Shown one piece after another: positions 44,209 to 53,747 of a stretch of 64,000 nt of DNA. Each line of letters starts with the position of its first letter. Positions within the stretch are counted from its first letter, which is position 1. The position numbers and the translations under genes are program-made. The DNA comes from Fibrella aquatilis (GTDB lineage Bacteria > Bacteroidota > Bacteroidia > Cytophagales > Spirosomataceae): assembly GCF_017353255.1 (NCBI RefSeq), contig NZ_JAFMYU010000002.1, forward strand, positions 248,001 to 312,000, in the 5' to 3' direction. Under the pieces are notes generated by a model. That model was not told the origin of the DNA, made no database searches, and saw only the letters and a list, made by a program, of their open reading frames with translations.

Positions 44209-45105
44209 TCAATGTAACGGCAAACTCTTCACCCGGCCGCCCATGACGTCGTCGACGGGGTACTGGATCAGGAATGCGTCGGGGTCACTGTCGGTTATGA
44301 TGTTGCGCAGGTTGCTGATTTCCAGGCGGGTAACTACCACATAGAGCACATCCACAGGCCGTTCCAGCGAGCCACGCTTGCCGTAGCCCTGTTCGCCTTT
44401 CAGGATCGTAATGCCCCAGCCAGCCGCCGACACCCGCTCGCGGATGGCAGCGTATTGGTCCGACACAATAAGCACCGCTGTGTATTCTTCAATGCCGTGT
44501 ACGATGAAGTCGATGGTTTTGGAAGCGGCGAAATACGTGACCATCGAGTACAGCGCCAGTTCGATGGTCAGAAAAAAGGCGGCGGCCCCGAAGATAACTA
44601 CGTTCAGCAGCAAAATCACGTCGCTGATTTTTAGCGTCGGCACGTTGCGGCTGATCACCAGCGCGGCCACCTCCGTACCGTCCAGCACCGCCCCACCGCG
44701 CATGGACAGGCCAATGCCCGCGCCAATGAAAAAACCGCCAAACAGGGCCGTCAACAGCAGATCAGGCGTGACGTCGGGGTAGGGGACGAACGCGATACAG
44801 GCCGACAGTCCGGCGATACCGAGGGTGCTTTTCAGGGCAAAATCGCGGCCAATTTGTCGATAGCCCAGCCAGATAAACGGCAGGTTGATCACCACAATGC
44901 CCACCGCCAGCGGCACCGCCGTTTGCGAGGCCAGCAGCATAGATATACCCGTTACGCCCCCATCGATAAACTGGCTCGACAACAAAAATCCCTTCAGCCC
45001 CAGCCCTACGCTGAGGATACCGGCGATGATAAAGGCCGCATCGCGGAGGTAGTGGGTTTTTGTTATAGTAAGCATTTGGGCATGATACATACTGGAACGT
45101 ACCAT
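44209..45105 (-). CDS. YitT/DUF2179-family membrane protein
   Basis: Protein of 298 residues. Five or six transmembrane helices (about 22-175) include the YitT signature SQFIDGGVTGISMLLA and the repeat RGGAVLDGTEVAALVIS. The C-terminal cytosolic DUF2179 domain (about 215-298) has ERVSAAGWGITILKGEQGYGKRG and LRNIITDSDPDAFLIQY. The transported substrate of this family is unknown. The start at 45105 lies two bases after the stop of the upstream gene; a later ATG at 45075 (MLTITKTHYLRD) is also possible. It is probably co-transcribed with the membrane HTH/lectin-like gene. Confidence 0.88.
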   Translation of the reverse strand: MVRSSMYHAQMLTITKTHYLRDAAFIIAGILSVGLGLKGFLLSSQFIDGGVTGISMLLASQTAVPLAVGIVVINLPFIWLGYRQIGRDFALKSTLGIAGLSACIAFVPYPDVTPDLLLTALFGGFFIGAGIGLSMRGGAVLDGTEVAALVISRNVPTLKISDVILLLNVVIFGAAAFFLTIELALYSMVTYFAASKTIDFIVHGIEEYTAVLIVSDQYAAIRERVSAAGWGITILKGEQGYGKRGSLERPVDVLYVVVTRLEISNLRNIITDSDPDAFLIQYPVDDVMGGRVKSLPLH

Positions 45106-45107
45106 TC

Positions 45108-46379
45108 TTAAAACGCTTGGAAGACGGTTTGATCTCCGCTTGTCAGTTTTATCTTTCGTACGGCACCTGTGCCTTCAAAGCTGTAGGCCATGCCCACTAT
45201 TCGGCTGGATTGCTTTGGGGCTGGTAGCTCATAGGCCAGCCGGTCATTGACGTAAAAACGAAGTGTACGTTTGTCGCCCTGGCACCGTACGCCTACCCAC
45301 TTGCCAAACTCCGTGCCGAAGGAAGCTAAGTTTGCTGTCTTGCCACTAACGAGCGTATCGAGGCAGAATAGCGTTAACGCAGCGATGCATCCTTTACGGC
45401 ATAAGGGTATGTTGATGGCACTACGTTCTGTAATCAAAGCGATGGCTGTATGCTGACAGATACCCGCCCCCTGGCCACCTTCGTTTTGGAGTTGGCAGCT
45501 AAACGTAAACTCATCGGTGGCCGTGGGCTTGAAATTACCTACGTTATAAAACTGCACTGTTGGCGGAACCGGTTGCAAAGCAATGCCCTGAGCGGTGATG
45601 GTTTTGGGAGAAATACGTAAAAAATCATGTTCGATAATAGCTGCCTTTTCCAGATAAATAGGCACCGGTTTTCGATGTATTAGTCCTAGCCAGCCCGCTG
45701 TAGGAATAGTGAGCGTGTGCCTGCTGACAATCTGACGGCCTACCAGTAAACGGGCTTCGTACGAACCGGGATAATAGTACAGCGAGGTAAACTCATGCGC
45801 CGTTTTCGAGACCTGCTGTCGGCGCGCGGGGTCCCAGCTTTGTTGAATAAACACCGAATCGGTAGGCGATGCCGTTGCGTCGTAGGTGAAAATGACCGAG
45901 TTGGGAATGTCTTGGGTAACGGGGCGGCTGCCGAAGCGGTAGGTAGCAGGTACGTCTGTTTGACGGCGGCTACGAAACAGGCCTGCCCCCACCAAAATCA
46001 GTAGTAATATGCCCCCGCCAATCCAGCCGATAGAACGCCAATCGGTGTAGCGGCTGATTGAGCGACTTGCTGGTACCTGGGGTGTGGCAGGCAATGAGGT
46101 GTCAGCCTGATCAACGGCCTGACGAAACGTACGCCAATCGGCGTAGCCCGCAAATTGGGCCAGTACATTCAGTGTAGTCACGCTAGGTAGGTGGTCATAG
46201 CGTACGCGCCCCCACAGCCGGCGTAGGGTACTTACACTAAGACTTACCTGCGTCTGGACAACTATTCGCTCGCTGAGCCGTTCGAAGTCGACGCTCTGCC
46301 AGGTCTGGCTTGCCCCCCAGCCTAGTTTTTCTTCAATTTTCAATCGGCACTGATGCCAATAGACACCCTCTTTATCCAT
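45108..46379 (-). CDS. Membrane protein: N-terminal HTH-like domain, C-terminal LamG-like domain
   Basis: Protein of 423 residues. Residues 1-105 are cytosolic and look helix-turn-helix-like (LSERIVVQTQVSLSVSTLRRLWG, then TLNVLAQFAGYADWRTFRQ). One transmembrane helix lies at about 120-140 (IGGGILLLILVGAGLF). The outer part has a PKD-like stretch (VIFTYDATASPTDSVFIQQSW) and a C-terminal concanavalin/LamG-like domain (FTFSCQLQNEGG, KRTLRFYVNDRLAYELP). This layout suggests a one-component transmembrane sensor or anchored regulator. It is divergent from a secreted protein with a similar lectin-like fold, 116 bases away, and YitT follows directly. Confidence 0.65.
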   Translation of the reverse strand: MDKEGVYWHQCRLKIEEKLGWGASQTWQSVDFERLSERIVVQTQVSLSVSTLRRLWGRVRYDHLPSVTTLNVLAQFAGYADWRTFRQAVDQADTSLPATPQVPASRSISRYTDWRSIGWIGGGILLLILVGAGLFRSRRQTDVPATYRFGSRPVTQDIPNSVIFTYDATASPTDSVFIQQSWDPARRQQVSKTAHEFTSLYYYPGSYEARLLVGRQIVSRHTLTIPTAGWLGLIHRKPVPIYLEKAAIIEHDFLRISPKTITAQGIALQPVPPTVQFYNVGNFKPTATDEFTFSCQLQNEGGQGAGICQHTAIALITERSAINIPLCRKGCIAALTLFCLDTLVSGKTANLASFGTEFGKWVGVRCQGDKRTLRFYVNDRLAYELPAPKQSSRIVGMAYSFEGTGAVRKIKLTSGDQTVFQAF

Positions 46380-46400
46380 TCATTATCAGCGTGATACAAC

Positions 46401-46428
46401 TTGAACAGAGTTGAACAATTCTTGATCA
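46401..46428. promoter_or_regulatory. Three TTGAACA-type direct repeats
   Basis: TTGAACA at 46401-46407 and 46411-46417 and TTGATCA at 46422-46428 lie at about 10-11-base spacing (one helical turn). They sit in the 116-base gap between the membrane HTH/lectin-like gene and the divergent secreted lectin-like gene. Phasing on one DNA face suits a multimeric regulator. Confidence 0.4.
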
Positions 46429-46450
46429 GTAGCCTTTGCTGACCCTGCCA

Positions 46451-46458
46451 TAGCTTTG
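46451..46458 (+). promoter_or_regulatory. Bacteroidota -7 element (TAGCTTTG)
   Basis: TAGCTTTG matches TAnnTTTG, 37 bases before the ATG of the secreted lectin-like protein. The TTGAACA repeats lie just upstream, in an activator-type position. Confidence 0.4.
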
Positions 46459-46495
46459 GCTTAATCAATAAATCGTCAACCTAACACGCATTCCT

Positions 46496-47683
46496 ATGGC
46501 ACCAAACGTAGTAGTCAGTATCTGTGTGTGCACGCTCAGTGTATTGTCGGTGATGGCACAACCGGCGAGATCGGCCAAGAAAGTAACTGGTACGATCAGT
46601 ATACCAATGGAGCCAACGTATTGGACGTTCGATTCCAGTAAGGTTGAGTTTATCACGCACCGGTCGGTGAAAGCAGTGCGAGGCAAAAATAAGGCCTTCT
46701 ATCAGCTCTTCCTTAAAGACCTACCATTCACCGATGGGACGATTGAATTTGATGTTGAACTTACCGGAGTCGGATTTCCAGGGGTCAACTTTCGCCTGTC
46801 GGCTGATAAGAAGCATAGCGAAAACGTCTATATCAGGTCGTTTGGGCCTGTGCCCCCTGAGGTACGCACGACATTGCAATATGCACCGGTTGTTGATGGC
46901 GTGAGCATGTGGGACCTGGCTGACGACTACCAAACGGGTGCTACCATCTACCAGCAAGGGTGGAACCACGTAAAGCTTGTTGTCTCCGGCAGGCAAATGA
47001 AAGCCTATGTCAATGATATGAAGACCCCTGCGCTTCATATTCCTCACCTGGAAGCTGTTACCACTACGGGGGGTCTATCACTGGCAGGAAATGTGATCTA
47101 TGCCAATGTGCAAATTGACCCCACCCGTACGGAAAGCCTACCGCCCGAATCTGGCTACAACCCTTTGGCAGCAGACACCCGCTACCTGAGGCATTGGCAG
47201 GTGACGGGTGCCATCAACTTTCCCTTTGGCAAAGAGCCCTTGTTCCCATTGCCGAGCATGTATGGCACGCTAACCCAATCTGACTTGCCAGACAGTACCA
47301 CGACCTGGGAGCGTATCGAAGCGAATCGAAGAGCGATGGTCAACCTGTCGAGTAAGTACGGCGGCGTAGCTAACGATGGCCGCCGACTGGCCTGGCTTAA
47401 GACCAGCGTGTATGCTGACCATGACCAGGAAAAAACAATGTTACTGGGCTTCAGTGACGAAGTCTGGCTGTTTGTAAACGGACAAATTGTTCATACCGGT
47501 AAAAACTATTTCGGCACACCAAATGCACAACAAAATGGCCGGTGCACTATTGAGAATGTCACGATACGTCTACCCTTGAAGCAAGGTGAGAATGAAATCC
47601 TGGTTGGTTTAGCCAACTACTTTTACGGCTGGGGCCTAATTGCCAGGTTTGCCGATACAGACGGTATCCGATTTAGCAACTGA
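46496..47683 (+). CDS. Secreted concanavalin-like (DUF1080/LamG-type) protein
   Basis: Protein of 395 residues with a signal peptide ending near SVMAQ. The first half (about 30-205) has the jelly-roll pattern of DUF1080/LamG-type domains: DGTIEFDVELTGVGFPGVNFRLSA, WNHVKLVVSGRQMKAYVND, GGLSLAGNVIYANVQI. The second half (about 240-395) looks like another beta-sandwich (LLGFSDEVWLFVNGQIVHTG, GENEILVGLANYFYGWG), similar to galactose-binding-type accessory modules. It probably binds or processes glycans outside the cell. I see no clear catalytic residues. Confidence 0.75.
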   Translation: MAPNVVVSICVCTLSVLSVMAQPARSAKKVTGTISIPMEPTYWTFDSSKVEFITHRSVKAVRGKNKAFYQLFLKDLPFTDGTIEFDVELTGVGFPGVNFRLSADKKHSENVYIRSFGPVPPEVRTTLQYAPVVDGVSMWDLADDYQTGATIYQQGWNHVKLVVSGRQMKAYVNDMKTPALHIPHLEAVTTTGGLSLAGNVIYANVQIDPTRTESLPPESGYNPLAADTRYLRHWQVTGAINFPFGKEPLFPLPSMYGTLTQSDLPDSTTTWERIEANRRAMVNLSSKYGGVANDGRRLAWLKTSVYADHDQEKTMLLGFSDEVWLFVNGQIVHTGKNYFGTPNAQQNGRCTIENVTIRLPLKQGENEILVGLANYFYGWGLIARFADTDGIRFSN

Positions 47684-47698
47684 AGAGGTTAAACCTCT

Positions 47699-50143
47699 TT
47701 AGTTGCTGAAATCTACATCCGGGCGGTCTAGTTTGCGGTCGTTGCGTTTGCGGCCGTCCTGGGGTTTGCCCAGGGGAATTTGCAGCACTAGTTTGTAGAA
47801 ACGTACCTCGCGGCGACCGGTGGTGGTCTGGTAGGCAAGGGGTTGGTCGTAGATAGAGATAAACCGGCGCGAGTTGAACACGTCGTTGACAATCAACGCT
47901 ACGCTGGCCCGGTTTTGCCAAAAACCTTTGCGCACGGCCAGGTCAGCGCCGTTTACAGCCTCGCGGTAGCCTTGCAGTGCCGCCACCCGCGCATCGCGGT
48001 TGATGGTGGCCTGCGCCGAGATGTTGGCGGGGAATTTGTACGTCAGGTTGAGCTTGCCGTTATACGTCCACGACGAGTTTTGCAATGTGGTCGACTGAAC
48101 ACTGAAGTTGCGGGCGTTGACGTTGACAAAACCGCTCAGGTTACGCCCCAGGCTAACTTTCAGGGTTTGTTCAACCCCATATTGCACCTCGGCGGTGATG
48201 TTCTGGAAGGTGGTAATGAGTACCGTCGGGTCGGTGGGCGAGGTGTAGGTAATGGGCTTTATGGTGTGGTCTTCCAGGATATAATAGGCCGTGGCAAGCC
48301 AGCTCATCTGCCCCCACGACGTGCTGTAGTTCAGTTCGGCGGTGTTGATAAATTCAGGCTGCACAGACGGGTTACCAATCGTGATGTTTTGCCGGTCGTT
48401 GGCCTGAATACCGACAAACACATGGCGGAAATTAGGGCGACCTACCTTGCGGCTCAGGCTAAGCCCGATTTCGCGGGTGGGGCTAAGCATTTTGGTGAGC
48501 GAAAACGACGGGAAAAACGCCCGAATCAGGTTCTCACCATTCTTGCCGGGGAAATAATACCCGAAGCTGCTCCCGTCGAACCGCGACAGCCCGTTCAGGC
48601 TTGACTGCTCTAGCCTCAGACCCGCCTGTAGACTGAAGTTGTGGCGTAACTTACTGGTGTACAGTATGTAGACGGCGTTAACAGTCTCGGTGATCTGGGC
48701 GTTTTGCGAATAGTTGGTGAGCAGGTTGTAAGCCTGCGTGGTGTTGTCGAGTTGGTTGAAAAAGTACCGTTGGTCGCGGGCGTAGGTAAAGCTCCGCAAA
48801 CCCATTTCCAGCTTCGACGAGTCGCTTAGGGGATGAACATAGTCCAGCTGGGCCAGGTACTGACTGCCTGTGGTCTTACCGTCGATGCGGTCACGTTCGG
48901 GGTAGCCTGGCTGCGAAACGCCTGGCAACGTGCCACCATCAGTCAGCAGAGAAGTAGTGAGCCAATCGGCAGCGTTGCTAAACTGGTTGCGGGTAAACGA
49001 CGTCAACAGAGCCAGTTCGCGGCCTTTTCGGGCAAAATTGTGCTTATAATCGAACTCAAGGCCGAGGTTGCTGAAGTCATTCTGAGGCACCGTTTGGCGG
49101 TTGCCGTAGCCCGTCAATGTGCGGTTGGCCGAATACGTAAAGTAGGGTTGGTTGCTCACCGTGTTGAACGCCCCAGACGCCAGCGTAGCCGCCACCGAAA
49201 ATACGTTCTGCGCATTGGGCGTGTACTCCGCCGCCAGTCGCCCGTTGTGAAACCGGTTGTCGAGGTTGGTCAGCGTGTTTTGCTCGAAGTAATTCAGTGC
49301 GGTGCCCGCCGCGTCGCGGTTAATGCGCCGCACCGAGCCGGTGACGGGGTTTTGGGTGGCATTAAACGCATATAGGCCCGTGAGGCTCCACGGCCCGCGT
49401 CGCCATTCTACGTTGGCCGAGGCATCGTAGCGGCTATTGTTGCCCACCCCCAGCGTGGCAATACCCGAATAGCCCGGCGCCCGGTTTTTCTTCAGCACCA
49501 GGTTCACAATCCCGCCCGACGTAGAGGCGTCGTAGCGGGCGGGCGGGTTGGTGATCACTTCGACGGTTTCAATCTGGTTGGCCGGTATCTGCGCCAGCGT
49601 GAGTTGGGTGGGTTTGCCGTTGATATAGATCGTGGTGGCCAGGTTGCGCAGCGTGGCGTTGCCGCTTTCATCGACCGAAATAGAGGGCACGTTTTTGAGT
49701 ACGTTTTCGGCCGTACCGCCAATGGTGGTCAGGTTCTTGCCCACGTCGAAGGTGCGTTTTTCCATGCTCAGCGACACCGTGCCTTTCTCAGCTTTCACTT
49801 CAACTTCTTTCAGTTGTTTTGCGTCGGGCTGCACCGATAGCGTTACGTCATTGGTACGGTCAGCTTCGCTAACTACTTTGTTTACAGTTACATAGCCAAC
49901 AAACGATGCCCGTAGCGTCAGTGGTCCGGCGGGTAGTTTATCTACTGAAAAATGACCTTTGTCGTCGGTTTGGGCACCACCCACCAGGCTGTCTTTCTCG
50001 CTGACGTGCTGGTAAGCGGCCACCGTAGCAAAGGGCAGTGGTAGCTTTGTGGCCTCGTCTATCACCTGCCCGCCAATATGCCCCGGAACGGTCTGCGCCA
50101 AGGTGGGGAAGGAGAGGAGGAGAAGGTAGAAGAGATGTTTCAT
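47699..50143 (-). CDS. TonB-dependent receptor-like outer-membrane protein (OMP_b-brl_3 type)
   Basis: Protein of 814 residues. Signal peptide (MKHLFYLLLLSFPTLAQ), then a carboxypeptidase-regulatory-like domain (about 20-110, IGGQVIDEATKLPLPFATV). The plug-like part (about 120-230) has AENVLKNVPSISVDESGNATLRN and ANQIETVEVITNPPARYDAS. A large barrel of the outer-membrane beta-barrel family 3 follows. I do not see a clear TonB box. Substrate unknown. Same orientation as the next TonB receptor; a 109-base gap with a heptad hairpin lies between them. Confidence 0.9.
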   Translation of the reverse strand: MKHLFYLLLLSFPTLAQTVPGHIGGQVIDEATKLPLPFATVAAYQHVSEKDSLVGGAQTDDKGHFSVDKLPAGPLTLRASFVGYVTVNKVVSEADRTNDVTLSVQPDAKQLKEVEVKAEKGTVSLSMEKRTFDVGKNLTTIGGTAENVLKNVPSISVDESGNATLRNLATTIYINGKPTQLTLAQIPANQIETVEVITNPPARYDASTSGGIVNLVLKKNRAPGYSGIATLGVGNNSRYDASANVEWRRGPWSLTGLYAFNATQNPVTGSVRRINRDAAGTALNYFEQNTLTNLDNRFHNGRLAAEYTPNAQNVFSVAATLASGAFNTVSNQPYFTYSANRTLTGYGNRQTVPQNDFSNLGLEFDYKHNFARKGRELALLTSFTRNQFSNAADWLTTSLLTDGGTLPGVSQPGYPERDRIDGKTTGSQYLAQLDYVHPLSDSSKLEMGLRSFTYARDQRYFFNQLDNTTQAYNLLTNYSQNAQITETVNAVYILYTSKLRHNFSLQAGLRLEQSSLNGLSRFDGSSFGYYFPGKNGENLIRAFFPSFSLTKMLSPTREIGLSLSRKVGRPNFRHVFVGIQANDRQNITIGNPSVQPEFINTAELNYSTSWGQMSWLATAYYILEDHTIKPITYTSPTDPTVLITTFQNITAEVQYGVEQTLKVSLGRNLSGFVNVNARNFSVQSTTLQNSSWTYNGKLNLTYKFPANISAQATINRDARVAALQGYREAVNGADLAVRKGFWQNRASVALIVNDVFNSRRFISIYDQPLAYQTTTGRREVRFYKLVLQIPLGKPQDGRKRNDRKLDRPDVDFSN

Positions 50144-50161
50144 GGTGAAGGGGATTTTTCA

Positions 50162-50250
50162 GTTTAGCGTTTGATGTTGCTTCGGCGTAGCCCGGACGCG
50201 GGACCGCCCCCGCCCTGCGCCAATGCGCGAAGCAACTGAAAACTCAAAAC
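50162..50250. repeat. Heptad-phased inverted repeat between two receptor genes
   Basis: A 9-bp core stem (gttgcttcg, 50176-50184, with 50228-50236) is flanked by 7-base units: cagttta, gcgtttg, atgttgc on the left. On the right, read as reverse complement, the units are cagtttt, gagtttt, cagttgc. The arms match in unit type more than in exact base. Confidence 0.65.
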
Positions 50251-50252
50251 TG

Positions 50253-52478
50253 TTAATGATGTAATTGATATTTCAACGCCAGGTTCACGATGCGGCCTTC
50301 CTGCGGTGCCCAAAGGGGGGCGAAGGAAGGGTTTCGCACATCGCCGGCATAGACAGGGCCGGTGAGGTTGATCTGCTGGACGTTGAACAGGTTTTCGGCA
50401 TTCAGGATAATGTGCAGCGGGCCAAACATACGCTCGACGGCCAAAGCCCAGAAGTAATAATTTGGCACCGACTGGTTGTTATACAGGTACTGATCGCCCA
50501 CCCAGCTCGACTCGATACCCATGCGCCATTTGCCTTCAATGTCGTAGGCCACTGTTAGCGAAAACTTGTCGCGGGGGTTAAACGGAATGTAGGTGGGCGT
50601 GCTCGTGTCCACGCGCCGGGCTTCGGTGTGGTTGTAACCCAGGTAAAACGCCAGTGCGTCGTATTCCATACGCAGGTAGGTGTCCGTGCCAATGCTGCGG
50701 TAGTTGAAGGGTGCGTTGCGGAGTTCGGTAAGCGGACGCGGGTCAGGGTCTATGGTAGGGGCAAGTAGCGCTACTACAGGGTTGCTGACGTAGGTGTAGA
50801 AAAACGCCTGATCGAGTTGCACCGAGAAATGTTCGCCGATGTTGCCCCGGTAGGCTACGTCCATGTTCAGGCCCAGCGACCGTTCGGACTGGATGTTGGG
50901 GGCCAGCGGCAGCAGGTTGCGGTAGCGGGTGCTGGCGGCGGGTTCGCCCGTGACCACGTTGGCAAAGACGTTGGGCGTTTTGTAGCCCGTGCCCACGCTC
51001 GTGCGGATGGTCCAGTGTTCGCCCGGCTTGGTCAGGATAGACAGTCGGGGCAAAAAGAAGCTACCAAACACGTTATGGTGGTCAAGCCGTAGTCCGCCTT
51101 GGAGGGTCACAACCTTGCTCAGCGCGTAGTCGTCCTGCACAAACGCGCCGACGGTATTGTAGGTGAAATCGGTCAGGAACGAGCCGTCTGTAAAGCCCTT
51201 CGTAAACTGTTCGGTAGTCAGGTTTATGCCCGTTACCATGGTGTGGGCACCGTGCTTGAGGTAATCGCTGGCTTCGGCATAGCCCGAAATCTGACTGGCG
51301 TTGAACCGAAACCCCGCGTCGTTCTGCTTCCGGTTGAACGTGCTGACGGTACCGCGCAGGGTCAGCGTGTGGTTTTCGCCGAAGGTATGGTCGTAGGTCA
51401 CGTCGCCGGTATGGCGCAGCAGTTTGTTGGCCTGGAAGTAAGGATTGGCACCGTTGGGAACCGTACCTACTTCAGAGACAAACCCACCGTCGCGCCGTTC
51501 GGTTACCAGGGCATACCCCGCGTTGATACGGTTGCGGGCATTGGGCGTGTAGAACAGGCGCGGGTGAATGGTAAACTGCTCGATCAGCGGCACGTCCGAC
51601 AGCCCATCGCCGTTGACGTCAACGGCGGGCTGGTTGGTGTAACCAGCAAAGAGCGTGGCCCCGAAGGTCTCAGTAAACTGCTTGCTGCCATACGCGTTCA
51701 GGTTGCTTTCGCGCAGGGTGCTCCGGTTAGCCACCACGGTCAGTTCGGGTTCAACACCCGGCCGCCGCGACACCAGGTTGATTAGACCGCCAATGGCCCC
51801 GCCACCGTAGAGCGTAGAGGCCGATCCTTTCACGATTTCCACCTGCTTGAGGTCCAGCGGCGGTATTTGCAGTACGCCCAGGTTGCCCGAAAAGCCTTCG
51901 TACAGCGGCAGCCCGTCGCGCAGAATCTGGGTATATTTTGGGTCAAGCCCCTGCATCCTGACGCCCTGGTTGTTGGTGGCCAGTGAGGTGCGCTGAATGT
52001 GAATAATCGAAATGTCGCCCAGGATGCTGCCCACGTTGCCGGGCACCACGGCGGCTTCTTCGTCCATATCGTCCTGCCCCAGTACCTCTACCTTAATCGG
52101 TAGGTCTTCAATGCGCGAATTGGTCCGGGTCGACGTGACGGTCACTTCTTCCAGCACCTCCTGGGCGGCGGCCAACCGCACCATAATGGCCGAATCAGGA
52201 CTGCTGAGGGGGATCGTGAGTGCGCGTTGCTGCGTGGTATAGCCTACCAGGCTGATCTGAATGGTGGCTTCACCGGTGGGTAGGGTAAGTTTGGCCCGGC
52301 CCGCCACGTCGGTGATATCACCCACCACGGGTGCTTTTGTGGTGCGGATGGTAACGCCCATCAGGGGCTGTTGCGTGAGGCTGTCGAGTACCTGAAACGC
52401 CACCGGCGACGATTGGGAAAAGCCCGCAGTGGCTGCGCCCGCCAACAGACAGAGCGCAAAAAGTAAGTGTTTGACCAT
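50253..52478 (-). CDS. TonB-dependent outer-membrane receptor
   Basis: Protein of 741 residues. Signal peptide to about residue 22, a CarboxypepD-reg-like domain (about 25-108), then a plug (about 115-240). The plug has EEVTVTSTRTNSRIEDLP (TonB-box-like region), NNQGVRMQGLDPKYTQILRDGLPL and VEIVKGSASTLYGGGAIGGLINL. The barrel runs to the end, with a terminal aromatic-containing strand (NLALKYQLHH). Pattern of the BtuB/FepA/CirA group; the ligand could be a metal chelate or vitamin. It is divergent from the AI-2E transporter gene. Confidence 0.93.
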   Translation of the reverse strand: MVKHLLFALCLLAGAATAGFSQSSPVAFQVLDSLTQQPLMGVTIRTTKAPVVGDITDVAGRAKLTLPTGEATIQISLVGYTTQQRALTIPLSSPDSAIMVRLAAAQEVLEEVTVTSTRTNSRIEDLPIKVEVLGQDDMDEEAAVVPGNVGSILGDISIIHIQRTSLATNNQGVRMQGLDPKYTQILRDGLPLYEGFSGNLGVLQIPPLDLKQVEIVKGSASTLYGGGAIGGLINLVSRRPGVEPELTVVANRSTLRESNLNAYGSKQFTETFGATLFAGYTNQPAVDVNGDGLSDVPLIEQFTIHPRLFYTPNARNRINAGYALVTERRDGGFVSEVGTVPNGANPYFQANKLLRHTGDVTYDHTFGENHTLTLRGTVSTFNRKQNDAGFRFNASQISGYAEASDYLKHGAHTMVTGINLTTEQFTKGFTDGSFLTDFTYNTVGAFVQDDYALSKVVTLQGGLRLDHHNVFGSFFLPRLSILTKPGEHWTIRTSVGTGYKTPNVFANVVTGEPAASTRYRNLLPLAPNIQSERSLGLNMDVAYRGNIGEHFSVQLDQAFFYTYVSNPVVALLAPTIDPDPRPLTELRNAPFNYRSIGTDTYLRMEYDALAFYLGYNHTEARRVDTSTPTYIPFNPRDKFSLTVAYDIEGKWRMGIESSWVGDQYLYNNQSVPNYYFWALAVERMFGPLHIILNAENLFNVQQINLTGPVYAGDVRNPSFAPLWAPQEGRIVNLALKYQLHH

Positions 52479-52616
52479 AGCGATTTGTTGTATTCAACCG
52501 TAAAGCTACCGACTGAATAGGATGCAAATCTGTGTAGAATAACTTTTCAGGCCTGAACCGTTTAGTTTGCCTAACTAGAGGGCCTGTTTCACTTCCCCCC
52601 ACTCAACACGACACCA

Positions 52617-53735
52617 ATGACTTCTGAATCGTCAGACAACCCTCATTATCATCAGCTGTCGCACACGCTCCTGTCGCTGGCTATTATCACGCTGGCTATT
52701 TATCTGGGGCAGGACATCCTGGTGCCCCTGGCCATGGCTGGTTTGCTGGCCGTTTTGCTCCGCCCGGTGGAAGGCTGGCTTATCAGGCGCGGTATGCACA
52801 AAGTAATCGCTATCAGTTTAGCCCTGGTGCTGGCTATTGTGGTCATTGCAGGCTTCACCATACTGCTATCAGTGCAGCTAAGCAACTTTGCCGAGGACCT
52901 GCCCAAACTGAAACAGCACCTGGGCGAGGTGTATCATAGTGTTCAGAGTTGGGTGCGCAGTCAGTTTCACGTGAGCTACGGGCAGCAGGCCAAATACATT
53001 CAGAAAGCACAATCCGAGACGCTTTCCAGTCTGCAAAGTGCCGATACACTGGGTATTATCACTGGTCCGCTGGGTACGCTGATTCTGCTGCCGATCTACG
53101 TGTTTTTGCTGCTGTACTACCGCACCATGCTGCTCCACTTTGTGGTAGTGCTCTTTCCGCAACGCCACGCCGACCGAGTGCGCGAGGTGCTGGGCGAAAT
53201 GAAGGCCGTTATCCAGAGCTATGTGGTAGGCCTGCTGATCGAGACTACCTGCGTAGCGGTGCTCAATTCGGCAGGACTATTTCTGCTAAAAGTCCAGGAT
53301 GCTATTCTGCTGGGTGTGATGGCCGCCATCCTGAACCTGATTCCCTACATCGGAGGCCTGGTGGCCACGTTGCTCACGGTGCTGGTGGCTATGAGCTACC
53401 AACCTGATCTGTCTGTCGGGTTGGGTGTGGTGGGGGTATTCCTGCTCGTACAGTTCATTGATAACAACCTGCTGGTACCGTTCATAGTGGCCTCGAAAGT
53501 GAAGATCAACGCGCTGGTGTCTATCGTGGCGGTGCTCATTGGCGGGGCGCTGGCGGGCGTATCGGGTATGTTTTTGTCTATCCCGGCCATTGCCATCCTG
53601 AAAATCATCTTCGACCGTGTCGACAGCCTGCGGGCGTGGGGCGTACTCCTCGGCGACCAAACCCCCGAACAGGAGGGAAGCAAGCTGTTCCGCCTCCCCA
53701 AACGCCGCCGCAAAGCCACTATCACCGAGGGGTAA
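52617..53735 (+). CDS. AI-2E/PerM-family transporter
   Basis: Protein of 372 residues with eight or so transmembrane helices. Family features are the DILVPLAMAGLLAVLLRPVEGWL opening, a soluble helical region after the third helix (about 90-140), VIQSYVVGLLIETTCVAVLNSAGL, and the conserved LNLIPYIGGL ... QFIDNNLLVPFIVASKVKINALVSIVAV. Members export small molecules or exchange sodium and protons; the substrate cannot be told from sequence. The tail is basic (PKRRRKATITEG). Confidence 0.92.
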   Translation: MTSESSDNPHYHQLSHTLLSLAIITLAIYLGQDILVPLAMAGLLAVLLRPVEGWLIRRGMHKVIAISLALVLAIVVIAGFTILLSVQLSNFAEDLPKLKQHLGEVYHSVQSWVRSQFHVSYGQQAKYIQKAQSETLSSLQSADTLGIITGPLGTLILLPIYVFLLLYYRTMLLHFVVVLFPQRHADRVREVLGEMKAVIQSYVVGLLIETTCVAVLNSAGLFLLKVQDAILLGVMAAILNLIPYIGGLVATLLTVLVAMSYQPDLSVGLGVVGVFLLVQFIDNNLLVPFIVASKVKINALVSIVAVLIGGALAGVSGMFLSIPAIAILKIIFDRVDSLRAWGVLLGDQTPEQEGSKLFRLPKRRRKATITEG

Positions 53736-53747
53736 CGCAGCTAATTT

